Source: Paramylibacter ulvae (GTDB lineage Bacteria; Pseudomonadota; Alphaproteobacteria; Rhodobacterales; Rhodobacteraceae). From it: a stretch of 64,000 bases of DNA. The translations under genes were made by a program, and so were the position numbers. The stretch covers positions 62,001 through 126,000 of the forward strand of contig NZ_BMZF01000002.1 in NCBI RefSeq assembly GCF_014652655.1, in the 5' to 3' direction. The first letter of the stretch is position 1. Each line of letters begins with the position of its first letter. Of the stretch, positions 8,618 through 18,358 are shown in pieces. The notes under the pieces are model-generated. The model made no database searches. It was not told where the DNA came from and saw only the letters and a list, made by a program, of their open reading frames with translations.

Positions 8618-9724
8618 TTAAACGTTTGCGTTCAATTCATTGATAATTGCATCGCCCATTTCGCTGGTACCGATGGCCTTGCCGCCATCTGCCTGCATCA
8701 AATCGGCGGTGCGGATACCCTTGGCCAGCACGCTTTCAACTGCTTTTTCAAGCATCGTTGCCGCGTCGCCCTGATCAAAGCTGTAACGCAGCGCCATCGC
8801 GAATGACAAGATACACGCACTTGGGTTTGCTTTGTTTTGGCCCATGATATCGGGTGCAGAACCATGTACCGGTTCATACATCGCCTTGGGGCGACCATTT
8901 TCCATTGGTGAACCCAAAGACGCAGATGGCAACATGCCCAAAGAACCCGTCAACATCGCCGCACAATCCGACAGCAAATCACCAAACAGGTTATCCGTCA
9001 AAATCACGTCGAACTGTTTGGGTGCGCGCACCAATTGCATCGCGCCATTGTCGGCGTACATATGGGACAATTCCACATCCGCGTAATCTGCTTGATGCAC
9101 CTCTGTCACCACATCGCGCCACAAGATGCCGCTTTCCATGACGTTGGCTTTTTCCATGGAGCAGACTTTGTTGCCACGGCGTTTTGCCAATTCAAATGCA
9201 GAACGCGCAACGCGTTCGATTTCAGATTCTGTATAACGCTGTGTGTTGATCCCCACACGTTCGTTGTTTTCGGTGAAAATCCCACGCGGTTCGCCAAAGT
9301 ATGAACCAGAGGTCAATTCGCGCACGATCATAATATCAAGGCCAGACACGATATCTTTTTTCAACGAAGAAAAATCCGCCAAAGCATCAAAACATTGCGC
9401 TGGGCGCAGGTTCGCAAACAGGTCCATTTCTTTGCGCAAACGCAACAAACCGCGTTCTGGTTTTACACTGAAATCCAGATCGTCGTATTTGGGGCCGCCA
9501 ACCGCGCCCAACAATACGGCGTCAACCTCTTGGGCTTTGGCCATTGTGTCGTCGTGCAATGGTGTGCCATGCGCGTCATATGCTGCACCGCCGACCAAAT
9601 CTTCGGATACGTCGAATTTCAAATCTTGTTTATCACCAAACCAATCGATGATTTTTTTCACTTCAGCCATAACTTCTTGGCCAATGCCATCACCTGGCAG
9701 GATAAGGAGAGAAGGGTTGCTCAT
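8618..9724 (-). CDS. leuB: 3-isopropylmalate dehydrogenase
   Basis: LeuB oxidatively decarboxylates 3-isopropylmalate with NAD+ in leucine synthesis. The start at 9724 ([18 protein letters not shown]) has AAGGA 9 bases upstream and gives 368 residues; the longer frame adds 16 unrelated residues. GDGIG is the N-terminal signature, and the NLFGDLLSD segment with the substrate-binding arginines of the beta-decarboxylating dehydrogenase family is intact. It lies 67 bases downstream of an integral-membrane gene and is the last gene of the leu cluster, converging with the indolepyruvate oxidoreductase gene only 17 bases away. Confidence 0.97.
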   Translation of the reverse strand: MSNPSLLILPGDGIGQEVMAEVKKIIDWFGDKQDLKFDVSEDLVGGAAYDAHGTPLHDDTMAKAQEVDAVLLGAVGGPKYDDLDFSVKPERGLLRLRKEMDLFANLRPAQCFDALADFSSLKKDIVSGLDIMIVRELTSGSYFGEPRGIFTENNERVGINTQRYTESEIERVARSAFELAKRRGNKVCSMEKANVMESGILWRDVVTEVHQADYADVELSHMYADNGAMQLVRAPKQFDVILTDNLFGDLLSDCAAMLTGSLGMLPSASLGSPMENGRPKAMYEPVHGSAPDIMGQNKANPSACILSFAMALRYSFDQGDAATMLEKAVESVLAKGIRTADLMQADGGKAIGTSEMGDAIINELNANV

Positions 9725-9791
9725 TGATATGTCCTTTTGCTGTCGCAAACGGCCTAATGCCCAGCGCGCCAAGGGTCAAGGCTGTGATCAA

Positions 9792-10610
9792 TTATGCTTG
9801 TTGTTTCGCTTGATTCATGCTGCGCATTTGGCTGGCCAAATATGCAACCTTTAGCAAAACAATACCACGCATCAGGGTCATCGCCGTGAACATCGCCCAA
9901 AAGCTGATAATCCAAAACGCGGAATGATGTGTGTAATTGTAGTTAAACGACATCCAATCCAATACCAGTTGTCCAACGCGCGGAATCAAATAGGGGGCGG
10001 CGAATGCCAATGACAGGCTTAACAGCGCAATTTGCGCCATACGCGATTCTGTTTTGCTTCCGGCTTGGGCGTGAAAGCTTGGCATATTCGGCCAAAGGTT
10101 GAACCCAGCATTGCTCAGCGGCCAACGTTGTAGCCATATCACCAAACAGAATAATAATGCGCTGAATATCGCGACAAATAATGCACCATGGGCAAGGATG
10201 ATAAAGCTCTCGCGATCCGCGCCATCTGGCAAACGTAGGCTATTTGCCAATACCGTTGCGGGATCCCAACTATGTGCAAATGTTGCATTCGCACCCTGCG
10301 CAACAAAATCGACCAATTCAAAAATCGGCCCCATTTGATTGTTCGCATTTAAACTGGTGACGATAAACACAGCGATGAATGCATAAACCAATACTCGAAA
10401 TCGGTTATAGGGAGGTGCATATCGAAATTCGATCAAGCTCGGCGTAAACGCCATATATTCGAAAAACACAACAATCCCTGTCACAAGTGCAAAAACAACA
10501 ATAGCGCCAAAGTTGCCCGCATTCGGATCAGCCAGTATCGAGGACGGAAAAACAATCAAAAAGAATGCTATACCTGCTCGCAATAATGCAGAGAGAAACC
10601 GAAAAACCAC
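9792..10610 (-). CDS. integral membrane protein of unknown function in the leu cluster
   Basis: The protein has 272 residues and about five to six membrane helices by hydropathy (near 8-26, 33-52, 73-90, 140-162, 195-212 and 235-258). A periplasmic-looking loop of about 45 residues lies between helices three and four. No catalytic motif or cofactor-binding signature is evident. It sits between leuD and leuB on the same strand but 190 bases after leuD, beyond a hairpin, so it may have its own promoter. I do not recognise the family. The reading frame and composition are typical of a real gene. Confidence 0.75.
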   Translation of the reverse strand: MVFRFLSALLRAGIAFFLIVFPSSILADPNAGNFGAIVVFALVTGIVVFFEYMAFTPSLIEFRYAPPYNRFRVLVYAFIAVFIVTSLNANNQMGPIFELVDFVAQGANATFAHSWDPATVLANSLRLPDGADRESFIILAHGALFVAIFSALLFCLVIWLQRWPLSNAGFNLWPNMPSFHAQAGSKTESRMAQIALLSLSLAFAAPYLIPRVGQLVLDWMSFNYNYTHHSAFWIISFWAMFTAMTLMRGIVLLKVAYLASQMRSMNQAKQQA

Positions 10611-10763
10611 CTTGTGTCCCCTTGTCTTTTCAGACCGAATTTTGATTGGATATGCGCATTAGTCCAACCGTAATCAATTTGAACTTTAATGGCATATTAG
10701 CGCGCAGTATTGTTGCGTCAATATTGCGTTAAGAAATATGGTCACATTTTGGACACAATTCGA

Positions 10764-10788
10764 TAAAGGCCGCGCGTTGCGGCCTTTA
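10764..10788 (-). terminator. hairpin after leuD
   Basis: A perfect 10-base stem TAAAGGCCGC / GCGGCCTTTA with a five-base loop lies 12 bases after the leuD stop. The U tract after it is short (CTTTAT), so termination may be partial, allowing read-through to the membrane protein and leuB. Confidence 0.6.
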
Positions 10789-10799
10789 TACATCAGTAT

Positions 10800-11405
10800 T
10801 TACACCCAAGGAGCTGATTTTTTGTATTTTTCTTCAAAGGTATCGATTGATTGAACCTTTTGCATCGTCAAACCGATGTCATCCAATCCGTTCAACAAGC
10901 AGTGTTTTTTAAAGCTATCGACCTCAAACTTAAATGCTGTCCCGTCTGTTGCGCTGATTGTTTGGTTTTCCAAATCAACACTAATGCGGGCATTTTCACC
11001 ACGTTCAGCATCTTCCATCAGCACATCAACTTGTTCTTTTGGCAACACGATTGGCAAAATGCCATTTTTAAAACTGTTGTTATAAAAGATGTCGGCGAAT
11101 GATGTGGATACGATCACTTTGATCCCAAAATCGCGCAATGCCCAAGGCGCATGTTCACGTGAAGAACCACAGCCAAAGTTATCGCCAGCAACGATAATTT
11201 CTGCTTTGCGGTATGCAGGTTTGTTCAAAACAAAATCTTCGATCTCGTTCCCATTGTCATCAAAACGCATTTCATCAAACAGGTTTGCGCCCAAGCCTGA
11301 ACGCTTGATTGTTTTCAAAAACTGTTTTGGAATAATCATATCCGTGTCGATGTTAATCAACGGCATTGGTGCACCAACGCCTGATACATTTTCAAACTTT
11401 TCCAT
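10800..11405 (-). CDS. leuD: 3-isopropylmalate dehydratase small subunit
   Basis: LeuD (201 residues) pairs with LeuC to isomerise 2-isopropylmalate to 3-isopropylmalate. The swivelling-domain signature [17 protein letters not shown] lies at about 73-89, and the N-terminal [13 protein letters not shown] segment is typical. Length matches the bacterial LeuD family. AAGGAG precedes the ATG. It is 17 bases downstream of the zinc-ribbon ORF, which in turn follows leuC by 9 bases, so the three are almost certainly one transcript. Confidence 0.97.
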   Translation of the reverse strand: MEKFENVSGVGAPMPLINIDTDMIIPKQFLKTIKRSGLGANLFDEMRFDDNGNEIEDFVLNKPAYRKAEIIVAGDNFGCGSSREHAPWALRDFGIKVIVSTSFADIFYNNSFKNGILPIVLPKEQVDVLMEDAERGENARISVDLENQTISATDGTAFKFEVDSFKKHCLLNGLDDIGLTMQKVQSIDTFEEKYKKSAPWV

Positions 11406-11422
11406 GTCTTAGGTCTCCTTAC

Positions 11423-11716
11423 CTAATCGAAAATATCTTCCAACTCGTCCCATAATTCTTCTGCGATCTTATACAAAATACGCGATGTGTGTGACGGTTT
11501 TCTCGATTTCTTTTTGACTTTCTTTTTCTGCATTCCCAATTTTGAAAGCGCCCTTGGCGTTGTGGGTTGTGCAGAAATTTTTAACGGTTTCATTTCGTGG
11601 ATGGGTGCGGCGCAATTTGCACAAGACAGCTCGTGGTGGTTCCCAACTTCGCGCAGGCGCAAAACAGTGCGGGAACCACAGAATGAACAGGTTGCTATCT
11701 TTGTTAAATCAGGCAC
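11423..11716 (-). CDS. small zinc-ribbon protein between leuC and leuD
   Basis: The protein has 97 residues. An N-terminal four-cysteine ribbon (Cys10-x2-Cys13 and Cys32-x2-Cys35) is followed by a Lys/Arg-rich linker (about 62-75, KKKVKKKSRK) and an acidic C-terminal helix (ELWDELEDIFD). This bipolar layout suggests a nucleic-acid- or protein-binding adaptor rather than an enzyme. It lies 9 bases after leuC and 17 bases before leuD, so it is co-translated with a two-subunit enzyme whose subunits are usually adjacent. The function is unknown; regulation or cluster assembly of the LeuCD dehydratase is a guess from context. Confidence 0.8.
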   Translation of the reverse strand: MPDLTKIATCSFCGSRTVLRLREVGNHHELSCANCAAPIHEMKPLKISAQPTTPRALSKLGMQKKKVKKKSRKPSHTSRILYKIAEELWDELEDIFD

Positions 11717-11725
11717 ATACCAACC

Positions 11726-13132
11726 CTAGTTGAATTCACGAATATCGGTGAGCTTACCCGTAACCGCCGCTGCCGCTGCCATTGCAGGTGACAACAGATG
11801 CGTACGCCCACCGCGGCCTTGGCGACCCTCAAAATTACGGTTGGATGTCGCCGCACAGCGTTCCTCTGGTGCCAATTGATCTGGGTTCATCGCCAGACAC
11901 ATTGAACACCCTGCCATGCGCCATTCAAACCCCGCATCGATGAAAATCTGCGCCAGACCTTCTTCTTCTGCTTGGGCGCGTACCAAACCAGAACCTGGAA
12001 CAACCATTGCCCGCATTCCGTCTTTGATTTTCTTGCCTTTCAACACAGCAGCAGCGGCGCGCAAATCTTCGATGCGCCCGTTTGTGCAAGATCCGATAAA
12101 CACCGTATCAATGTCGATGTCAGACAATTTTTGGCCGGGTGTTAAACCCATATATGCCAATGAACGCGCAACCGCGTCGACCTTGCCACCTTTGAAATCG
12201 CTTGGGTTTGGTACAACCGCATCAATTGGCAACACGTCTTCTGGTGATGTGCCCCATGTTACAGATGGTGCGATATCTTCGCCTGCGATTGTGATTACCT
12301 TGTCAAAATGCGCATTTTCGTCGGTATAAAGACCGGCCCAATTTGCCATGGCCGCATCCCAATCCGCACCCTTTGGCGCATGTGGACGACCCTTAACGTA
12401 ATCAAAAGTTGTTTGGTCTGGTGCGATCAAACCTGCGCGTGCGCCACCTTCAATTGCCATATTACAAACGGTCATGCGACCTTCCATGGACAATTCACGG
12501 ATTGCTTGACCACAATATTCGATCACATAACCAGTACCACCAGCGGTACCTGTTTCGCCAATCACAGTCATGGTGATGTCTTTGGCCGTTACACCTGGGC
12601 GCAAAGAACCCGTGATTTCGACCTTCATATTTTTGGATTTTTTCTGGATCAATGTTTGCGTGGCCAAAACATGTTCAACCTCTGACGTGCCGATACCATG
12701 TGCCAGCGCACCAAATGCACCATGCGTTGCGGTGTGGCTGTCACCACAAACAACGGTCATACCGGGCAATGTCCAACCCTGTTCTGGGCCAACGATATGC
12801 ACGATCCCTTGGCGCACATCGGACACAGGATAATAATGAATGCCAAAATCCTTGGCGTTTTTATCCAGCGCTTCCACTTGGATGCGGCTTTCTTCGTTAT
12901 CAATACCGTTCACACGATCCGTTGTTGTTGGAACGTTGTGATCAGGTACAGCAATTGTTTTTTCGGGTGCACGCACGCCGCGCCCCGCAATGCGCAAACC
13001 TTCAAAGGCTTGTGGTGATGTTACTTCGTGAACCAAATGGCGGTCGATATATAGCAAACATGTGCCATCATCGGCCTCGTGCGCGACATGCGCATCCCAG
13101 ATTTTGTCATATAATGTTTTTGGCGCGGACAT
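11726..13132 (-). CDS. leuC: 3-isopropylmalate dehydratase large subunit
   Basis: LeuC (468 residues) carries the [4Fe-4S] cluster and active site of the aconitase-like isopropylmalate isomerase. Signatures include [21 protein letters not shown] near 145-165, the cluster Cys in FIGSCTNGR and in [13 protein letters not shown], and [13 protein letters not shown] near the C terminus. Length is normal. GGGAG lies 8 bases before the ATG. It heads leuC - zinc-ribbon - leuD, and the 235-base gap upstream holds a possible leader peptide and hairpins suited to attenuation. Confidence 0.97.
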   Translation of the reverse strand: MSAPKTLYDKIWDAHVAHEADDGTCLLYIDRHLVHEVTSPQAFEGLRIAGRGVRAPEKTIAVPDHNVPTTTDRVNGIDNEESRIQVEALDKNAKDFGIHYYPVSDVRQGIVHIVGPEQGWTLPGMTVVCGDSHTATHGAFGALAHGIGTSEVEHVLATQTLIQKKSKNMKVEITGSLRPGVTAKDITMTVIGETGTAGGTGYVIEYCGQAIRELSMEGRMTVCNMAIEGGARAGLIAPDQTTFDYVKGRPHAPKGADWDAAMANWAGLYTDENAHFDKVITIAGEDIAPSVTWGTSPEDVLPIDAVVPNPSDFKGGKVDAVARSLAYMGLTPGQKLSDIDIDTVFIGSCTNGRIEDLRAAAAVLKGKKIKDGMRAMVVPGSGLVRAQAEEEGLAQIFIDAGFEWRMAGCSMCLAMNPDQLAPEERCAATSNRNFEGRQGRGGRTHLLSPAMAAAAAVTGKLTDIREFN

Positions 13133-13176
13133 ATCTGTCTCCCTCGCTAGAATTTCAAAAAGAGTCTTCGGGCTGG

Positions 13177-13197
13177 GTGGCGGATTACAGGTCCGCC
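13177..13197 (-). promoter_or_regulatory. hairpin in leuC leader
   Basis: The arms TGGCGGA and TCCGCCA pair around CCTGTAA, which contains the stop codon of the leader frame. A second hairpin, GCCGTG / CACGGC, lies upstream within the same frame. A TTTTT run follows about 20 bases later. The structure is seen; the attenuation role is inferred. Confidence 0.4.
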
Positions 13198-13271
13198 AAC
13201 ACCGTCAGCCGTGCACCATGGAATCGCCACGGCAGGCGCGTTTTATCATCTATGTCGATAATCCGAGTCAT
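13185..13271 (-). CDS. possible 28-aa leader peptide upstream of leuC
   Basis: An ATG-initiated frame of 28 codons ends 52 bases before the leuC ATG. Its C-terminal half is [17 protein letters not shown], with Leu at positions 13, 22, 25 and 28. The last codons and the stop are inside a hairpin (TGGCGGA / TCCGCCA). Short Leu-containing frames overlapping hairpins ahead of leu genes are the layout of ribosome-mediated attenuation. Against it: no clear Shine-Dalgarno sequence, only four scattered Leu codons, and no strong terminator immediately after the hairpin. It is too short to be judged by composition alone. Confidence 0.35.
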   Translation of the reverse strand: MTRIIDIDDKTRLPWRFHGARLTVLADL

Positions 13272-13368
13272 AAACAGTCGATAAACCGAAATGCAGGTCA
13301 CATTCAAGTGTCCAGCTTGCACCCCATGCGATAATCAGCATAGTTATCCACAAGCGTAGGAGCACAAA

Positions 13369-14733
13369 TTGGCAGACGATATCATTGGTAAGGTTGCAGA
13401 AGCAGCCACAGTACAAAATGTAACCGATCAGGCCGTCGGGCTATTCGCCCTTGGCGAAAACCTAATCAATCGGTTGTCCAGTAAATGGAGCCTGTATCAA
13501 ATCGGAATAATCATCGGTCTGATTGTGTTGTCTTATTTTGTGAAGCTCGTACTAAAACCCAAAATTCGCGCAGCGCTTGGAAATTTGCACGGGGTGCCAA
13601 AGCCCCTGTTGCGGATATTGGTTTTGCTCAATCAACGCATCGCGTTGATCCTGTTTGTACTGTTCAGTTGGATCGCTTATTTCATAATGCAGACGGCAAC
13701 TTGGCCTAGCCGCAGCTATTTTATCGGGATTGTCGCATCGCTTGCCACCGCATGGGTGATCATTGCAGTTCTGACCAAACTGATAAACAACCGTACGATC
13801 CGCAAATTCGTTGCATGGGGTGCGTGGACTTATGCAACGCTTCAAATCCTTAATCTTTGGGATAAAACCGCAAACCTTTTGGAAACAATCGCAATTGATA
13901 CGGGGGGGATTCGTATCTCGGTGATGATGGTTTTAACTGCCATTATTACGCTTGGGGTATTGTTCGCGCTGGCAAATGTGCTGAACCGATCTGGCGCACG
14001 TCAAATTCACAATGCCCAAGATATGTCACCTTCGATCAAGGCATTGCTGACCAAGGCATTGCAATTATTGCTCTACGGTGGCGCATTGCTGTTTTCGCTC
14101 CGCGCCGTTGGCTTTGATCTGGGCAGCTTGGCATTGCTCTCTGGTGCGATTGGTTTGGGTATCGGTTTTGGTTTGCAAAAAATCGTATCTAACTTGATTT
14201 CAGGCATCATAATCTTGCTTGATAAATCAATCAAACCGGGGGATGTGATTTCGCTTGATGGCACGTTTGGTTGGATCACACAACTGGGTGCGCGCTATGC
14301 GTCGATAACCACACGTGATGGGCGCGAATATCTGGTTCCGAACGAAGATTTCATCACAAACCAAGTCATCAACTGGACTCACAGCTCGGACTTTGTCCGC
14401 CTCGATATCCATTTTGGCGTTTCTTATGACAGTGACCCGCATTTCGTCAAAAAAATCGCAAGCGAAGCCCCCCTATCGGTCAATCGCGTCGTAAGCTCAC
14501 CCGCACCTGTCTGCCACATCATCAATTTCGGCGACAGCTCGATTGATTTTAAACTCCGCTTCTGGATCAAGGATCCAACCAGCGGCCTAACCAACATTCG
14601 CGGTAATGTTTATCTCGCCCTTTGGGATACGCTGAAAGAACACGACATCGAAATCCCATACCCAAGGCGCGATGTGCATATGTACACGGAACAATCTCAG
14701 CGACCCGAACCAACAAAATTGCCCGAGGACTAG
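13369..14733 (+). CDS. mechanosensitive ion channel, MscS family
   Basis: The channel protein has 454 residues and should release solutes on hypo-osmotic shock. The start is TTG with TAGGAG 7 bases upstream. Hydrophobic helices lie near 45-62, 85-108, 118-136, 148-165, 180-203 and 228-245, ahead of the conserved pore helix and beta domain: GAIGLGIGFGLQKIVSNLISG near 262-282 is the MscS TM3-type glycine/alanine pore segment, followed by KPGDVI and the cytoplasmic vestibule domain. It is larger than E. coli MscS (286) because of extra N-terminal helices. It is divergent from leuC and convergent with the asparaginase gene. Confidence 0.93.
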   Translation: MADDIIGKVAEAATVQNVTDQAVGLFALGENLINRLSSKWSLYQIGIIIGLIVLSYFVKLVLKPKIRAALGNLHGVPKPLLRILVLLNQRIALILFVLFSWIAYFIMQTATWPSRSYFIGIVASLATAWVIIAVLTKLINNRTIRKFVAWGAWTYATLQILNLWDKTANLLETIAIDTGGIRISVMMVLTAIITLGVLFALANVLNRSGARQIHNAQDMSPSIKALLTKALQLLLYGGALLFSLRAVGFDLGSLALLSGAIGLGIGFGLQKIVSNLISGIIILLDKSIKPGDVISLDGTFGWITQLGARYASITTRDGREYLVPNEDFITNQVINWTHSSDFVRLDIHFGVSYDSDPHFVKKIASEAPLSVNRVVSSPAPVCHIINFGDSSIDFKLRFWIKDPTSGLTNIRGNVYLALWDTLKEHDIEIPYPRRDVHMYTEQSQRPEPTKLPED

Positions 14734-14781
14734 GCCAAAACCGCTCCTCCATTTTGTTTAAGTATCCGCTCACCGCAGGTG

Positions 14782-14801
14782 GCGTGCGCTATTGCGCACG
14801 C
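14782..14801 (+). terminator. hairpin between mscS-type gene and asparaginase gene
   Basis: An 8-base stem GCGTGCGC / GCGCACGC with loop TATT lies between the two convergent stops. It is followed on the plus strand by AATTGGGTTTT. The imperfect U tract makes it a moderate terminator candidate. Confidence 0.5.
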
Positions 14802-14810
14802 AATTGGGTT

Positions 14811-15827
14811 TTAAATCGATGCGCCGTTTTCAAAAAACATATCGGCGGGTCGGATATGCCCCGTCACGATATCACGGCGGTTTTTATCCGCGGGTTTCAA
14901 TCGTTTCTGCACCATGGGATGGTTTTCATCCGCAACCCCCAATCGCACCAATAGCGCCGCCATTGCGGCTTCGCTCGCACGGGTGGCGCCATCTGCAATT
15001 TTCAATGCAACACCCAAACCACGTTCGGGCAAAATTGCGGTAAACACGCCTTCTGCACCTGTTTTCACAACCGTTCCATCGTTCATCGCTCGCATTAATT
15101 CGGTGCACGCACGGCCTTCGCCTGCTACCAATTCGGGATATTCTGCCATCGCAGCGGTCAACGCACGCGCGGCGTTTCCACGTGCAACTCCCATATCAGA
15201 TGTCGGCGTCCCCATACGCGCCATCGCCATGGCAAGCCCACGCAAACTAATCGCCAAATTCGGCGCCGAACACCCATCGATCACGTGACCGCTAATATTT
15301 TCGCCTGCCATCGCTTCGGTTGCCTCTACGATTGCTTTTTGTACGGGATGGTCAATTTCGATATACTCTGACCCACCACTCAGATGTTTATTCAACGTCA
15401 GAAAGCCCGAATGCTTGCCTGAACAATTATTGTGACGCTGATCTGGCTTATCGCCAGCACGGATCATTTCAGAACGATACTCCAAATCGGCGGTGCATTG
15501 TGGACCACAACGTAAATCTTGCTCCGCCAAACCAATTTCACCCAACCAGGTTTCAACCGCATTTACATGGATTTTTGCACCCTGATGCGATGCACAAGAC
15601 AGCGCCAACTGCGATGGGTTCAAACCAAATTTTTCTGCCGCTCCGCTTTCGATCAATGGCAAGGCTTGCAGCATCTTACATGATGACCGTGGCAGAATAA
15701 TATCGCTGCTATCGCCCCACTGTGCGATAACATCACCGTTATGATCACACACAACCGCATGGCCACGGTGGACGCATTCCAAGAATTCGCCGCGCCAAAC
15801 CTCTATTAAATCAACATATTTTGCCAT
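14811..15827 (-). CDS. L-asparaginase, PF06089 (Rhizobium etli AnsA-like) family
   Basis: The enzyme hydrolyses asparagine to aspartate and ammonia. The start at 15827 (MAKYVDLIEVWRGEF) has GAAGG upstream and gives 338 residues; the longer frame adds 15. It is not of the E. coli type I/II fold but the beta-lactamase-like family: Ser48-Ser-Cys-Lys51 matches the Ser/Lys pair of the R. etli enzyme, SCASHQG supplies the second Ser, and NNCSGKHSGFL supplies the zinc-site Cys and Lys. Agreement of motif spacing with that family is from memory. No signal peptide is present, so it is cytoplasmic. It diverges from the IalB gene. Confidence 0.88.
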   Translation of the reverse strand: MAKYVDLIEVWRGEFLECVHRGHAVVCDHNGDVIAQWGDSSDIILPRSSCKMLQALPLIESGAAEKFGLNPSQLALSCASHQGAKIHVNAVETWLGEIGLAEQDLRCGPQCTADLEYRSEMIRAGDKPDQRHNNCSGKHSGFLTLNKHLSGGSEYIEIDHPVQKAIVEATEAMAGENISGHVIDGCSAPNLAISLRGLAMAMARMGTPTSDMGVARGNAARALTAAMAEYPELVAGEGRACTELMRAMNDGTVVKTGAEGVFTAILPERGLGVALKIADGATRASEAAMAALLVRLGVADENHPMVQKRLKPADKNRRDIVTGHIRPADMFFENGASI

Positions 15828-15901
15828 TTTCGTGCCTTCTGTTTCATAAAACCCACGGTTGGCTTTTGGCACATTCAGGGGCTAGAAAACAGCGTTTCTT
15901 T

Positions 15902-15910
15902 TGCTATACT
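15902..15910 (+). promoter_or_regulatory. extended -10 promoter of the IalB gene
   Basis: TGCTATACT is an extended -10 element about 85 bases before the IalB start at 15995. There is no good -35, as expected for extended -10 promoters. The rest of the 167-base divergent gap shows nothing else clear. Confidence 0.4.
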
Positions 15911-15994
15911 CACGCCAGATTCAAAGCCGTAAAACAAAAATGCGATCAGCATTCAATCGGCAAGGCAGTAGGGCTTGGAGGCCAAGTAGGCAGT

Positions 15995-16516
15995 ATGACG
16001 AAAACTTTTTTAAAAAACCTTGGCGTTTTGACAGTCGCATCAATGATGTCTGTCAGCGCATCGGCACAAACATCAAATAACCTAGTAAACGCAAAAACGG
16101 ATTGGTCCGTATTCCAAGAAAGCAATAAGTGCTGGATTGTGTCCGCCCCGAAATCAATCAAGATTACGCAAAACGGCAAGGACGTGACAGCAAACCGTTC
16201 AGCGATTTTGCTGTTTGTCACATATGACAAATCAACGGGTGCCGCGGGCGAGGTTTCATTCACCAGCGGATATCCCTTGAAACCAAACACACCTGTCAAA
16301 ATGCAAATTGGTTCATCTGGTTACACATTGGTACCAGAGGGTGAATGGGCATGGCCTGCATCCACAGGTGACGACAGCAAAATCCGCGCATCAATGCGCC
16401 GCGGTGCAACAGCTGTGATCACGGGGCAATCAGCACGTGGTAAAACCACGATTGATACATTTTCTCTAAGCGGTTTTACCGCCGCATTGGATGATGCTCA
16501 AAAACGTTGCGGATAA
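15995..16516 (+). CDS. invasion-associated locus B (IalB) family periplasmic protein
   Basis: The precursor has 173 residues. The start at 15995 gives a typical signal peptide (MTKTFLKNLG..., cleavage near SASA); TTGGAGG and TAGG lie upstream. The mature domain contains WSVFQ.....CWIVSAP near the N terminus and a C-terminal Cys in QKRCG, which may form a disulfide, the common layout of the family. The name comes from Bartonella, but in free-living Rhodobacterales these proteins are widespread and their role is unknown. It lies 112 bases before rlmN on the same strand. Confidence 0.85.
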   Translation: MTKTFLKNLGVLTVASMMSVSASAQTSNNLVNAKTDWSVFQESNKCWIVSAPKSIKITQNGKDVTANRSAILLFVTYDKSTGAAGEVSFTSGYPLKPNTPVKMQIGSSGYTLVPEGEWAWPASTGDDSKIRASMRRGATAVITGQSARGKTTIDTFSLSGFTAALDDAQKRCG

Positions 16517-16628
16517 AGATTTGGTGACTTTGCGCCGATGCGCTTGGTAACCTCTTCTTATTTTGTCTCGTTTACGATAAAGGCCACCATGCTCTCTGAC
16601 TATGGGGGTCTTTTGATATAGGTGAAAT

Positions 16629-17801
16629 ATGACGGCAAATGCACCCATAACCCAAGATTTGTTGACGATTCCGCGCAAAGACGGCGAAGGTTCTTTGCCG
16701 AATCTGATCGGTATGCGCCGCGAAGCGTTGGGTGAGGCATTGGCCGGTATCGGTATTCCTGAAAAACAAATCAAAATGCGTGTTGGGCAAATTTGGGCGT
16801 GGATCTATCAAAAGGGTGTGCAATCCTTTGATGACATGACCAATCTGTCCAAGGATATTCGCGCCAACTTGGCACAGAATTTTGCCCTGACACGTCCTGA
16901 AATTGTGACCCGTCAAATTTCAACTGATGGGACGCGGAAATATTTACTGCGCATCAATGGCGGGCACGAGGTCGAGGCCGTTTATATTCCTGAGTCCGAT
17001 CGCGGCACGTTGTGCATTTCATCACAGGTTGGTTGCACCCTGACATGTTCATTCTGTCATACGGGTACGCAAAAACTTGTTCGCAACCTGACTGCTGCCG
17101 AAATCATCGGCCAAGTATTGGTAGCGCGTGACGATCTGGAAGAATGGGGAAAACCTGCGGGTGACAAACGTCTGTTGTCCAACATCGTTTTGATGGGCAT
17201 GGGCGAACCTCTTTATAATACCGATAATGTACGCGATGCTATGTTGATCGCAATGGATAACGAAGGCGTCGCCCTATCGCGCCGCCGCATCACATTATCC
17301 ACATCAGGTATCGTTCCTGAAATCATCCGAGCAGGCGATGAAATCGGCTGTATGCTCGCCATCAGCTTTCACGCCACCACGGACGAAGTGCGCGATACAT
17401 TGGTGCCGATCAATCGCAAACACAAGATTGCCGAACTGTTAGATGCTTGTCGCAATTACCCACGCCTATCCAATTCCGAGCGCATCACATTTGAATATGT
17501 CATGCTCAAAGATGTGAATGATAGCGACGAAGATGCGCGTCGTTTGGTGAAATTGATTGCGGGTATTCCCGCGAAAATCAATCTGATCCCTTTCAACCCA
17601 TGGCCGGGCGCACCGTACGAGCGTTCCGACTGGGATCGCATCGAAACATTTGCAGATATCGTAAACAAAGCTGGCTATGCCAGCCCCGTGCGCACACCGC
17701 GCGGCGAAGACATTATGGCCGCATGTGGCCAACTTAAAAGCGCGACAGAACGCGCAAGAAAATCAGCGGCACAGATCGCAAAGGAAATTGAGGGATTATG
17801 A
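16629..17801 (+). CDS. rlmN: dual-specificity 23S rRNA A2503 / tRNA A37 C2-methyltransferase
   Basis: RlmN (390 residues) is a radical SAM enzyme that adds a methyl to C2 of A2503 in 23S rRNA and A37 of some tRNAs. The radical SAM cluster motif is CTLTCSFC (Cys136, Cys140, Cys143). The methyl-carrying Cys is Cys366 in MAACGQL; the resolving Cys should be upstream in the core. Length is normal for alphaproteobacteria. Its stop overlaps the start of the next gene in ATGA, so they are translationally coupled. Confidence 0.97.
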   Translation: MTANAPITQDLLTIPRKDGEGSLPNLIGMRREALGEALAGIGIPEKQIKMRVGQIWAWIYQKGVQSFDDMTNLSKDIRANLAQNFALTRPEIVTRQISTDGTRKYLLRINGGHEVEAVYIPESDRGTLCISSQVGCTLTCSFCHTGTQKLVRNLTAAEIIGQVLVARDDLEEWGKPAGDKRLLSNIVLMGMGEPLYNTDNVRDAMLIAMDNEGVALSRRRITLSTSGIVPEIIRAGDEIGCMLAISFHATTDEVRDTLVPINRKHKIAELLDACRNYPRLSNSERITFEYVMLKDVNDSDEDARRLVKLIAGIPAKINLIPFNPWPGAPYERSDWDRIETFADIVNKAGYASPVRTPRGEDIMAACGQLKSATERARKSAAQIAKEIEGL

Positions 17802-18325
17802 AACGACGTCGTTTTATTACGGGCGGCGCGATTGCAGCAATACTAGCAAGCGCGAACACCGCATGGGCCAAGAAAAAACCGCAGCGCGCCAAATTCAAAG
17901 TTTACAATGGGCCAGAGGTAACAGGCGTAATTATCTATAAAAAACGGCGCAAAATGAAGCTGCTTCATTTTGGTAAACCGTTGCGCGAATATGATATTGA
18001 TCTTGGCTTTGCGCCCAAAGGGCACAAATTGCGCGAAGGTGATGGGCGCACGCCAGAGGGCCTTTATACGATCAATCGCGACAATCCGAACAGCAAATAT
18101 TATCTGAGTTTGGGCGTTTCATATCCCAACAGCCGTGACCGCGCACGTGCTGCCGCCGCTGGCGTCAGCCCAGGTGGCGATATCTTTATCCACGGCGGTC
18201 CACGTTATCGTGGCGAGCGCAACAAAAAAGATTGGACACACGGTTGTATCTCGGTGTCAGACGCCGAAATGGAAGATATTTTTGCAATGGTAAAGGTCGG
18301 AACCCCGATCATGATTCATCCATAA
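17798..18325 (+). CDS. L,D-transpeptidase (YkuD) family protein with Tat-type signal
   Basis: The protein has 175 residues. The N terminus [20 protein letters not shown] has a twin-arginine-like motif and Ala-rich core, with cleavage near AWA. The YkuD catalytic segment is HGGP...[11 protein letters not shown] with nucleophile Cys150 and His148. The enzyme should make or edit 3-3 crosslinks or attach proteins to peptidoglycan in the periplasm. No LysM or other peptidoglycan-binding domain is present. It overlaps rlmN by four bases (ATGA). A weak hairpin lies beyond its stop. A second, Tat-exported L,D-transpeptidase is encoded 0.7 kb away. Confidence 0.9.
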   Translation: MKRRRFITGGAIAAILASANTAWAKKKPQRAKFKVYNGPEVTGVIIYKKRRKMKLLHFGKPLREYDIDLGFAPKGHKLREGDGRTPEGLYTINRDNPNSKYYLSLGVSYPNSRDRARAAAAGVSPGGDIFIHGGPRYRGERNKKDWTHGCISVSDAEMEDIFAMVKVGTPIMIHP

Positions 18326-18358
18326 ATCGACAAATCATTTATACAATTGAGATGGGCA

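Noticed and set aside
9243-9854. 203-codon open frame on the plus strand
   Set aside because: It is antisense to leuB and the membrane protein gene; composition is that of a shadow frame.
8618-13132. A single five-gene leu operon
   Set aside because: Although all genes are co-directional, a 10-base-stem hairpin and 190 bases separate leuD from the membrane protein gene, so at least two transcripts are likely.
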